Positions 8,409-16,500 of a stretch of 64,000 bases of DNA are shown piece after piece (positions within the stretch are counted from its first letter, which is position 1; each line of letters opens with the position of its first letter). Origin of the DNA: JBBIGV01 sp037447335. Lineage in GTDB: Bacteria; Bacteroidota; Ignavibacteria; Ignavibacteriales; Ignavibacteriaceae. The notes below the pieces were generated by a model that ran no database searches, was not told the origin of the DNA, and worked only from the letters and a program-made list of their open reading frames with translations. A program made the position numbers and the translations under genes. The stretch spans positions 24,878 to 88,877 of the forward strand of contig JBBIGV010000004.1 in assembly GCA_037447335.1 (NCBI GenBank), written 5' to 3'.

Positions 8409-11400
8409 ATGGGTCGAACTTTTCAGCTTCTATCTGAAAACAAAATTGACGGGAAAACAATTTTTGATAAGCGGCTTGTTGTGGAGTGCTGCGAAACCTT
8501 TCATTTACATTGGAGAAACCTCAGGCTCGAATTCAGCCACGAAAATTTTATCGTTTTTATTAAAACGGTTCTTGAAGCATATAATGCATGGACAAAGAAT
8601 GGTTCGCCTGTAAGTGCACATCATCTTGAATTAGGAAGAGGGCTTATTTTTCCTTCTCTTTGCACTCCGCAGGATGTTAAAATAGAAGTTTGCGAAAATT
8701 TATATAAAAAACACGAGAATAGCAGAGATTCAGAATTCCTGATTGAAGATGAATTTATTCATATTCATTACCGTGACCTGAGAATTGAAATGTCGAAGGA
8801 AGAGTTTGTCGGGTTAGCTGAAAGTTTTGTCAGCGCTCTGAACAATTTTAATCAATCATCCAGGAGTTTGAAAGAATTGTTCGATATATTGAACCGCAGC
8901 AACATTGTTTATACTGTATTAAGAAATTGGGAAAACTTACCTGACAATGTTGCTTTAGGCTCTCACAGCGACCTGGATTTAATAGTCCATCCGCAGCACA
9001 TCGGGATGATAAAACAGCTATGGAATTTAACCCCAACTCATTCAGAACCTCATCGCGTACAATACAAATGCCCGGTTAGAAATGGAAATCTTGATAGTTT
9101 TATTTTGTGTGACATTCGCTCAACTAACGACGGATATTACCCTGAAGATTTTTCAAATAAACTTCTGAATATGAGAATTAAGGAAAAAAACTTTTTTATC
9201 CTTCCGCCCGATCTTCATTTTTATGCTCTGGTTTACCATGTAGTCTATCATAAAGGTGTCGTCTCTGCTGATTATGCCGAAAAAATCATTAACCTAAGTA
9301 AAATTATCGGGATAGATTTTCAGGAAAGCCAATGTTATAATTTATCTTACCTCATTTCTCTTCTGAATGAGAGAAATATTTACAGCACCGCGCCGGTTGA
9401 TGTTTCTGTTTTGCCATCAATGCCTTTTCTTGGGGATGCGGGCACTGTTATGTATTCCAAAGTATTAACAGAAATAAACGGTACGGGAATTCAAAGCCGT
9501 ATTTATAAGCTCGAAGATAAAAACACGATTAGAGTTATTAAGCAAGCTACAGCAAATCTTGCTAAGCGTGAATTTCATATTCTTAACAGCTTCTCTAATC
9601 AGTATTTTCCCGAAGTATTAAATCTGAAAGAATATTCAAACTACAGCAGCTTCGAAATGAATTGGATAAACGGATATCCGCTTTCCGATTTGCAGTTTCA
9701 TTCAGACGAATGGAATGAAAGTTCAGCAGAAAACTTTCTGACCGGATGTTTATCAATACTACTTGAGCTGAAAAAAAATAAAATTTTACACAGAGATATA
9801 AAACCAAACAATATTTTTGTCAGGGATTTTAAGCCTGTATTAATTGACTTTGGCTGGGCTGTTTATGAAGATGAAAATTTTATTACCCCTCCCGGCTTGG
9901 GTGATTGGGGAAGACCGCCGGATGGCTCCTTTTCCGATGCGTATTCCATGGCTGTTTCATTGCTGGAATTGGTTTATCATTTTCCCAAATATTCACCCGT
10001 TGTTCTGACCCTGATCGAACAGTCACTTAATAAAAATCAAAATCCGGATTATGATAAATTGTTAGCACTTGTAAAAGAATGTTCTAACGTATCAGCGATG
10101 GATTATCGTTCTGAAATAATAGATATAGGTGTTACTTTAAAAATCCCGGCTTTTGTAAATAATCATCAAAATAAAATTGAAATAACCGACTTACACATTC
10201 CAGATTTATTATTGGAATCCGAGAGATTTATAGAAGAAGGTAATTATCACGAAGCAAAAAAGTATCTGCTTAAAATATTAAAAGCGCATCCTGAAAATCC
10301 GGATGCGCTTAACAACCTTGCAGTGATATTCATCTTAACTAATGATTATAAAGCTGCGCTTGAAACACTGCATAAAGTAATTTCAGCAGACCCGCTGAAC
10401 GAAACAGCGCTGGAAAATTTTCAATTCTTAAAACAAAATCTTTCTGAATCAACAGACACAAATATCCTTAACAGAGAAGCAGACTCAGATTATGAGGCAT
10501 CGGTAATCATCCCTGTATATAATAATTCATCTTACACCCGCGATTGTCTTCTGGAAATATTCAGTGATGCTGAGAGCAGTATAAATTTTGAAGTAATAGT
10601 AGTTGATAATGCTTCAAGCGATGATACTGCTTCAATAGTAAGTGAATTTCAGAAGCAGCACCCCGGCTTTCGATATATTAAGAATGAAGAAAACCTTGGA
10701 TTTGCTAAAGCATGTAATATCGGCGCCGGCGCATCAAAGGGAAAGCTTCTTGTCTTTCTGAATAATGATACAAAATCAAAACCGGGTTGGTTGGGAAAAC
10801 TAATCAGCCGGTTAAACAGCGATGATAAAATCGGAATTGTGGGAGCAAAACTTTTATATCCTGATAACACAATTCAGCATTGCGGTATTAAGATAAATCA
10901 GATTAATCACGCCGGTTTTGAATATTGGCCCGGTCATATTCATAGAGGTGCAGCGGCTGATGATATCCAATGCAATAAACCCGGTGAGGTAGAGGCAGTT
11001 ACCGGCGCTTGTCTGGCTATTTCTAAACATTTATTTGAAAATGCAGGAAGGTTTGATGAAAACTATGGTATGTATTTCGAAGATATTGATCTTTGTATGG
11101 CAGTAAAAACACTGGGTTATAAAATTTTTTACGAACCATCCTGCGAAGTAATTCATTACGAAGGGAAATCCAGCCCGTCTCAGCAAATAATAGACAGACA
11201 AAATATTTCTTCAGCCAAATATTTCTTTGAAAAATGGCAGTCACTTTTTCCGCCTGTAAAGTCAAAATATTTACTAGAGAGAACTGTACTGTGGGCATCG
11301 CCTGTATTTAACCCAAGCGGTTATGCAAGCGAAGCTATTGCATTTGCTCTCGGAATGTATAAATATATGGACCTTCAGATCCTGCACGACAATCCCAATT

Positions 11401-13655
11401 ACTCAAATCAATTTGTAAATAATCTTCCGGATAACTGGAAAAAAATCCTTAAACATCTTTCCCGAAATACTCAGAATGGTTCAATAAATGTCCCGACTAA
11501 TACTATCTTCATTTCTCATCAGCCGGCTCACAGCTTCAAAAAATTTAATTCTCTTAGTTATAATATCGGCAGAACAATGTTTGAAACCGACAGCATACCG
11601 GCTGATTGGGTTCAAAGCTGCAACGAAATGGACGAGATATGGGTGCCGACTTCATTTAACTACTATACATTTCTTAAAGCCGGGGTTAAGAGGGAAAAAT
11701 TATTTATTGTTCCAGAAGCAATTGATACAGATGTTTTTAATCCGGATGTTGTTAAACCTTATCCTCTTACAGATAAAGCCTGCTTTAACTTTTTATCTGT
11801 TTTCGAATGGACAGAGAGAAAAGGAGCTGATTTATTACTGAGAGCCTACTTCGAAACTTTTACAAGTAAGGATGATGTTTGCCTATATATACGCGCATAT
11901 ATAATTAATAATTATGATAGTAATACTACCGAAGAGATAAATAACCGGATAGATTCTATAATCAGAAAATACCGCTTCAATAAACAAAAGCTCCCTCGTT
12001 ACGTAATAATTGATGAGCAGCTTACTATGAATGAAATGTTAGGATTGTATAAAGCAGTTGATGCATTCGTTTTGCCGTCGCGTGGTGAGGGCTGGGGAAG
12101 ACCTTACATGGAAGCTATGTCTATGGGGCTTCCGGTTATCGGAACAAACTGGAGCGGCAACACTGCTTTTATGAACAACGACAATTCTTACCTGATAAAT
12201 GTTGCCGGTCTTTCTGTAATAAAAAATATGGAGCTTGAAATTTATAAAGGGCAAAAATGGGCAATGCCCGACAGAAAACATCTATGCAGCCTTATGCGTT
12301 TCGTTTTTGAAAATAAAGATGCCGCTAAGCAAAAAGGTCAGGCTGCGAGAACTCATATCGTAGAAAACTTTAATCTCGATTCCGTTGCAAGAACAGCAGC
12401 TAACAGGCTAAAAGAAATTGAAAATCATCTCAATAACAAAATTCATCCGGTTCAGAAAAGAAAAGAAGAATCGCTTAGCATAAACTGGCAGGGTGCATTT
12501 TTTGCAAATCATTCTCTTGCGCTGGTAAACAGGGAAATTACAACACGGCTGGTTCGGGAAAACGTTGAATTGTATCTGACCCCGACCGAAACAAATAAAT
12601 TTTTTCCGGAGAGTAATGTTGGACAGGCAGCCCTGTTATCATTAATGAATTCGGAGCCTGAAAAAGTTGATTTGAATATCAGGCATCAATGGCCTCCCGA
12701 TTTAGCACCGCCGCAATCGGGCAAATGGATTATAATTCAGCCATGGGAATTTGGCTCCTTACCGATTGATTGGGTATCAGTTTTTAATTCACAGGTTGAT
12801 GAGCTTTGGGTGCCCTCTGATTATGTTCGGAAAGTTTATATTGATAGCGGCATAATACCCGGCAAGGTAAAGGTTATTCCAAACGGGATAGACCCGGCAA
12901 GATTTCATCCGGAAGTGAAACCTTTGAAATTAAAAACTAAAAAGCAGTTTAAATTCCTTTTTGTAGGTGGAACCATTTTCAGAAAAGGTATTGATATACT
13001 TCTTGATGCATATACAAACTCATTCAATTCAAAAGATGATGTTGCTCTGGTTATTAAAGATTTCGGAGGAAATTCTGTTTACAAAGATCAAACTATCAAA
13101 AACAAAATCCTCTCTCTGAAAAAAGATAGTTCAACTCCTGAAATTTTATATATGGATAAAACTCTGACCGATGCAGAGATGGCTTCTTTGTATAAAGCCT
13201 GCGATGTTCTTGTACATCCCTACAGAGGAGAAGGTTTTGGATTGCCCATCCTCGAATCTATGGCATCAGGCATTCCTGCAATTGTTACTAACGGCGGCTC
13301 CTGCCTTGATTTCTGTAATGACAACAACAGTCTTTTTATCAGTGCGCGTATTGCATACCTGCCTGAAAATAAAGTTGATAATTTTATAACTGCATCCAGG
13401 CCATGGCTTTATGAGCCTTCGGTTGAAGACCTGAAAGTTAAATTGAAGTTTGCTTTTCAGCATCCGAACAAAATGAAAAATTTAGGTGCAAACGCCCGTA
13501 ACTTTGTAATTAATAATTTTACCTGGCAGAATACCTGCTCTTTAATTATGAACAGGTTTGTAGAATTAAAATACATGCCTGTTGTCCGGTTTCAGAATAA
13601 GAATGTTCCTGGTGTACCCAGACAGACCAATGAACTTGTTAATCAAATCTTTTAG
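8409..13655 (+). CDS. Giant multidomain glycosyltransferase: nucleotidyltransferase-like + kinase-like + TPR + GT2 + two GT4 domains
   Basis: 1748 residues, ATG preceded by AGGAG. Order seen: (1) two copies of a short unit, HLHWRNLRLEFS near residue 32 and HIHYRDLRIEMS near residue 117; (2) residues about 155-290, a nucleotidyltransferase-like fold with YTVLRNWENLPD and HSDLDLIV; (3) residues about 350-540, a protein-kinase-like domain with HRDIKPNN (Asp463) and DFG (480-482); (4) TPR helices about 600-680; (5) a GT2 domain about 695-930 (SVIIPVYNN, FLNNDT); (6) a GT4 domain about 958-1335 (SRGEGWGRPYMEAMSMG near 1224); (7) a second GT4 domain about 1357-1730 (YRGEGFGLPILESMASG near 1605). 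Each glycosyltransferase family is clear. The joint role is inferred: stepwise glycan assembly, plausibly on flagellin, whose gene is 1.6 kb downstream on the same strand. Confidence 0.88.
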   Translation: MGRTFQLLSENKIDGKTIFDKRLVVECCETFHLHWRNLRLEFSHENFIVFIKTVLEAYNAWTKNGSPVSAHHLELGRGLIFPSLCTPQDVKIEVCENLYKKHENSRDSEFLIEDEFIHIHYRDLRIEMSKEEFVGLAESFVSALNNFNQSSRSLKELFDILNRSNIVYTVLRNWENLPDNVALGSHSDLDLIVHPQHIGMIKQLWNLTPTHSEPHRVQYKCPVRNGNLDSFILCDIRSTNDGYYPEDFSNKLLNMRIKEKNFFILPPDLHFYALVYHVVYHKGVVSADYAEKIINLSKIIGIDFQESQCYNLSYLISLLNERNIYSTAPVDVSVLPSMPFLGDAGTVMYSKVLTEINGTGIQSRIYKLEDKNTIRVIKQATANLAKREFHILNSFSNQYFPEVLNLKEYSNYSSFEMNWINGYPLSDLQFHSDEWNESSAENFLTGCLSILLELKKNKILHRDIKPNNIFVRDFKPVLIDFGWAVYEDENFITPPGLGDWGRPPDGSFSDAYSMAVSLLELVYHFPKYSPVVLTLIEQSLNKNQNPDYDKLLALVKECSNVSAMDYRSEIIDIGVTLKIPAFVNNHQNKIEITDLHIPDLLLESERFIEEGNYHEAKKYLLKILKAHPENPDALNNLAVIFILTNDYKAALETLHKVISADPLNETALENFQFLKQNLSESTDTNILNREADSDYEASVIIPVYNNSSYTRDCLLEIFSDAESSINFEVIVVDNASSDDTASIVSEFQKQHPGFRYIKNEENLGFAKACNIGAGASKGKLLVFLNNDTKSKPGWLGKLISRLNSDDKIGIVGAKLLYPDNTIQHCGIKINQINHAGFEYWPGHIHRGAAADDIQCNKPGEVEAVTGACLAISKHLFENAGRFDENYGMYFEDIDLCMAVKTLGYKIFYEPSCEVIHYEGKSSPSQQIIDRQNISSAKYFFEKWQSLFPPVKSKYLLERTVLWASPVFNPSGYASEAIAFALGMYKYMDLQILHDNPNYSNQFVNNLPDNWKKILKHLSRNTQNGSINVPTNTIFISHQPAHSFKKFNSLSYNIGRTMFETDSIPADWVQSCNEMDEIWVPTSFNYYTFLKAGVKREKLFIVPEAIDTDVFNPDVVKPYPLTDKACFNFLSVFEWTERKGADLLLRAYFETFTSKDDVCLYIRAYIINNYDSNTTEEINNRIDSIIRKYRFNKQKLPRYVIIDEQLTMNEMLGLYKAVDAFVLPSRGEGWGRPYMEAMSMGLPVIGTNWSGNTAFMNNDNSYLINVAGLSVIKNMELEIYKGQKWAMPDRKHLCSLMRFVFENKDAAKQKGQAARTHIVENFNLDSVARTAANRLKEIENHLNNKIHPVQKRKEESLSINWQGAFFANHSLALVNREITTRLVRENVELYLTPTETNKFFPESNVGQAALLSLMNSEPEKVDLNIRHQWPPDLAPPQSGKWIIIQPWEFGSLPIDWVSVFNSQVDELWVPSDYVRKVYIDSGIIPGKVKVIPNGIDPARFHPEVKPLKLKTKKQFKFLFVGGTIFRKGIDILLDAYTNSFNSKDDVALVIKDFGGNSVYKDQTIKNKILSLKKDSSTPEILYMDKTLTDAEMASLYKACDVLVHPYRGEGFGLPILESMASGIPAIVTNGGSCLDFCNDNNSLFISARIAYLPENKVDNFITASRPWLYEPSVEDLKVKLKFAFQHPNKMKNLGANARNFVINNFTWQNTCSLIMNRFVELKYMPVVRFQNKNVPGVPRQTNELVNQIF

Positions 13656-13673
13656 AATATCAGGAAATTGAAG

Positions 13674-15149
13674 ATGTTATCCTTAAGCATGATTGTAAAA
13701 AATGAAGAAAAATTTCTTGCCGGCTGTCTTGATTCGGTAAAAGATGTTGTTGATGAAATTGTTATAGTTGATACGGGTTCCACCGATAACACTTTACCTA
13801 TTGCAGAATCGTTCAACGCAAGAATTTTTAAATATGAGTGGAACAACGATTTTGCAGCCGCACGTAATTTCGCACTTGATAAATCTTCCGGCAACTGGAT
13901 CCTTTATCTGGATGCTGATGAAAGATTGCTGCCGGAATCGATTCCTGAGCTTAAGAAAATTAAACGAAATGCTGCTGATTGTGCGTTTTTCTGCACAATA
14001 TATAATGAAGATGAAGTGAATAAACGTCCTTCTTTAATGAGTTACCCCAGAGTATTTCCAAACAGAAAACTAATCAGGTTTGAAGGCAAAGTACACGAAC
14101 AAATTGAACCTGCCCTTCTGAAAAATAATTTAAGTATTAAAAGAAGCAGAATAAAGATAGTTCATTTTGGTTATAGCGATAGTAAAAACAAGCTGAGGCA
14201 AAAAGCAGAAAGAAATCTTAAAATATTGTTAACGGAGTATAATATCACTCCATCATCTTACACAGCCTACCAAATCGCTCAGACTTACGGCATTCTGGAG
14301 CAAAAACAAGATGCTGAAAAATATTTTCACATAGCTTTGGAAGATCCCGATTTACGCAGCGAATATAAATCTATAGCCTTGCGCTACCTTGCAGCTAATG
14401 TAGCTGAAAAAAATAATTTTGCTGCTGCGTATGAAATGATTAAAAGAAGCATATGCGCCGATCCTTTACAGCCGCTTGCTCTTTTAATAGCATCAAAAAT
14501 CTGCCTCAAACTTGGTTTGAAAAATGAAGCTTCCGATTATGTGCTGAAAGCATTCACTTTAAACCTGGAATACCTGGATAAAAATAGTTTTACCTTTCAA
14601 TCCATATTTCTTGATGAGGAAACTCTTCTGAATGAAAGTATCCTTCTTGCCCTCGAAATTAATAACGAAGATTTGATAAACAAAATTCTGAACGAATGCC
14701 GGAACAAAAACACCGAACTATATAACTATTATTATAACGTAATACATGGCAGTGTATATGAGGAAGCAGGAATTAGCATTACTGAGAAAGTAAACCCCGA
14801 AATAATTATGAAGCTGATTCAACGGAATTCATCTAAAAAAAAGCAAATAAGCATACTGAAGGAACTCAGGGAAAAATTTCCGGGTAATTCCGTCTTACTA
14901 AATACGCTTGGCGGATTATACCGTGAACAGAACAAACTGTCGGAAGCAGTTGAAGTGTATGAATCGCTTTTTGAAACCAAACCTATTGATGCTTCAGTAG
15001 TATTTTATCTTACTTCTTTATACCTGCAAACAGGAAAGCTGGACAAAATCGGGCCTTTAATTCAGGAGTCGGAAAATTATTATTACAAAATTCCCGAGGT
15101 AACGGCGAAACTCGCAATTCTTAAAGAAAAACTGGGTTTAATAAATTAA
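13674..15149 (+). CDS. Family-2 glycosyltransferase with TPR tail
   Basis: 491 residues. I chose ATG 13674 because AGGAA sits seven bases upstream; an in-frame TTG six bases earlier is possible. Residues 1-230 are a GT2 domain of the short SunS-like type: LSMIVKNEE, IVDTGSTDNT, FAAARNFA, and the metal-binding LDADE (Asp80, Asp82), then FPNRKLIRFEGKVHEQI. From about residue 195 to the end there are helical TPR-like repeats (YQIAQTYGILEQKQDAEKYF, LLNTLGGLYREQNKLSEAVE). GT2-TPR fusions are known for protein or peptide glycosylation. It starts 18 bases after the giant glycosyltransferase and ends 122 bases before flagellin, so flagellin modification is the most economical guess. Confidence 0.87.
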   Translation: MLSLSMIVKNEEKFLAGCLDSVKDVVDEIVIVDTGSTDNTLPIAESFNARIFKYEWNNDFAAARNFALDKSSGNWILYLDADERLLPESIPELKKIKRNAADCAFFCTIYNEDEVNKRPSLMSYPRVFPNRKLIRFEGKVHEQIEPALLKNNLSIKRSRIKIVHFGYSDSKNKLRQKAERNLKILLTEYNITPSSYTAYQIAQTYGILEQKQDAEKYFHIALEDPDLRSEYKSIALRYLAANVAEKNNFAAAYEMIKRSICADPLQPLALLIASKICLKLGLKNEASDYVLKAFTLNLEYLDKNSFTFQSIFLDEETLLNESILLALEINNEDLINKILNECRNKNTELYNYYYNVIHGSVYEEAGISITEKVNPEIIMKLIQRNSSKKKQISILKELREKFPGNSVLLNTLGGLYREQNKLSEAVEVYESLFETKPIDASVVFYLTSLYLQTGKLDKIGPLIQESENYYYKIPEVTAKLAILKEKLGLIN

Positions 15150-15163
15150 TTCAGTTTGCAGGC

Positions 15164-15190
15164 TAAACTTTTCATTAATACCTCCGATAA
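15164..15190 (+). promoter_or_regulatory. Sigma-28 (FliA) promoter of flagellin
   Basis: TAAACTTT, 11 bases, TCCGATAA: one mismatch in each half to the consensus TAAAGTTT-N11-GCCGATAA with the exact spacing. It lies 82 bases upstream of the flagellin ATG; the fliA and flgM genes are both in this window. Confidence 0.88.
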
Positions 15191-15223
15191 TTAAGACGAG
15201 AACAAAAATCTTAATTAATTAAC

Positions 15224-15265
15224 CGGGTAAGGATACCCGAAAACTAACAAAATTATACAAGGAGG
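15224..15265 (+). promoter_or_regulatory. Candidate two-site CsrA target in the flagellin mRNA leader
   Basis: A perfect 6-bp stem CGGGTA / TACCCG (15224-15229 with 15234-15239) presents the tetraloop AGGA. Thirty bases later the strong Shine-Dalgarno AAGGAGGT (GGA at 15261-15263) precedes the flagellin ATG. A GGA in a hairpin loop plus a second GGA in the ribosome-binding site is the recognised arrangement for dimeric CsrA repression, known for hag in Bacillus subtilis. Both csrA and fliW are in this window. Binding itself is an inference. Confidence 0.65.
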
Positions 15266-15271
15266 TATAAT

Positions 15272-16081
15272 ATGGCGTTCTCAGTAAACACAAACCTTGG
15301 TGCATTAGATGCCTATAATGCGCTGAACAGAGTTAACCAGCAAACCCAGAAAGCACAGCTTCGCCTTGCATCACTGAAAAGAATAAACAGTGTTGCGGAT
15401 GACACATCAGGCTACCGTGTCGGAAAAGAACTCGAAGGCAAAGTAACTGTCATGAAAGCTGCTCAGGGAAATATTGGTGCAGCCAAAAACCTGTTATCAA
15501 CGGCTGAAACCGCTCTGTCAAACATCAATGATCTCCTGATTCAGATCAGAGGCAAAGTTGCAGAAGCAAATGATCCTACAAAAAATCTGACTGCTCTTGC
15601 AAACGATATTAATGCCCTTGGTGATGAAATCAGTGCAATTTTCTCAAACACCAAGTTTAATGATACTGCATTGTTAAGCGGTTCAACTTTGCCTAGCGGC
15701 GGTAACTTTGCCTTCCAGACAGGCGAAAGTGAAACAACAACAATTAACATTGGTACTCTTAACAATATCAGTCTTGCATCTATTTCCGGTTCAGGTGCAA
15801 CTTCGTCTAACATTACCAGCATTTCAGTTTCAACAATTGAAACTGCTGTTAAAGATGCGCTCGGTAAAATCGGTAATTACTTGCATAGACTTGATGTTAA
15901 GGAAGAATACCTCACATCTGCTCTCAGCAATTCAACAGCAAGTATAAGCAGGTTATTCGATGCAGATATGGCGATGGAGCAGTTGAATGCAACCAGAGGT
16001 CAAATCGGTCAGCAGGTCGGCACTTCTATGCTTGCACAGCTTAACCTGGCACCTCAGAATCTGCTGGCTTTATTTCGTTAA
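15272..16081 (+). CDS. fliC: Flagellin
   Basis: 269 residues, the filament subunit. The N-terminal D0/D1 helices (VNTNLGALDAYNALNRVN, LRLASLKRINSVADD, AANLLSTAE-like ALSNINDLL) and the C-terminal helices (SRLFDADMAMEQLNATRGQ, MLAQLNLAPQNLLALF) are well conserved. The central part, residues about 130-190, is short and Ser/Thr-rich, so large D2/D3 domains are absent and several sites for O-glycosylation exist. It is transcribed from a sigma-28 promoter, has a strong AAGGAGGT ribosome-binding site and a hairpin in its leader, and is followed by a strong terminator. Confidence 0.97.
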   Translation: MAFSVNTNLGALDAYNALNRVNQQTQKAQLRLASLKRINSVADDTSGYRVGKELEGKVTVMKAAQGNIGAAKNLLSTAETALSNINDLLIQIRGKVAEANDPTKNLTALANDINALGDEISAIFSNTKFNDTALLSGSTLPSGGNFAFQTGESETTTINIGTLNNISLASISGSGATSSNITSISVSTIETAVKDALGKIGNYLHRLDVKEEYLTSALSNSTASISRLFDADMAMEQLNATRGQIGQQVGTSMLAQLNLAPQNLLALFR

Positions 16082-16100
16082 TTATCTTTCTAATGCTTTG

Positions 16101-16131
16101 GACCCCCGTAATTTTCCGGGGGTTCATTTTT
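16101..16131 (+). terminator. Rho-independent terminator after flagellin
   Basis: A GC-rich 7-bp stem ACCCCCG / CGGGGGT with an eight-base loop is followed by CATTTTTAT. It would end most flagellin transcripts, with fliS-fliD-flgM reached by read-through or a separate promoter. Confidence 0.85.
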
Positions 16132-16153
16132 ATATTCCTGAGTTTGAATAAAC

Positions 16154-16498
16154 ATGAATACTACTCTAAAAAACTTAAATAACGATAAAAGAGCAAAACA
16201 ATATCTTATTAAAGAGATAATGGAAGCAACACCGCAGCAGTTGCTTCTTAAAACGTACGACTTTGCCATAATGAATTGTAAAAAACAAAATTTAATTGAA
16301 ACTAATAATGCGCTGCAAACACTTATTAACGCATTAAGATTTGATAATGATGATGTTCGTGAGGTTTCTGCAGGATTGATGAAACTTTATTTGTTCTGTC
16401 AGCAAAAAATGCGGAAAAAAGATTATCCGGTTGTACTAAAAGTATTAACTGATCTGCGTCAGTCATGGGTTCAGGCATTTAATAATTCCAAGGGGTAG
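16154..16498 (+). CDS. fliS: Flagellin export chaperone FliS
   Basis: 114 residues, mostly helical. The family hallmark ATPQQLLLKTYDFAI is at residues 24-38, and the C-terminal helices end with LRQSWVQAF. FliS binds the disordered C-terminal tail of flagellin in the cytoplasm and keeps it export-competent; in some bacteria it also bridges FliW. It lies between flagellin and fliD, the usual position. Confidence 0.9.
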   Translation: MNTTLKNLNNDKRAKQYLIKEIMEATPQQLLLKTYDFAIMNCKKQNLIETNNALQTLINALRFDNDDVREVSAGLMKLYLFCQQKMRKKDYPVVLKVLTDLRQSWVQAFNNSKG

Positions 16499-16500
16499 TT

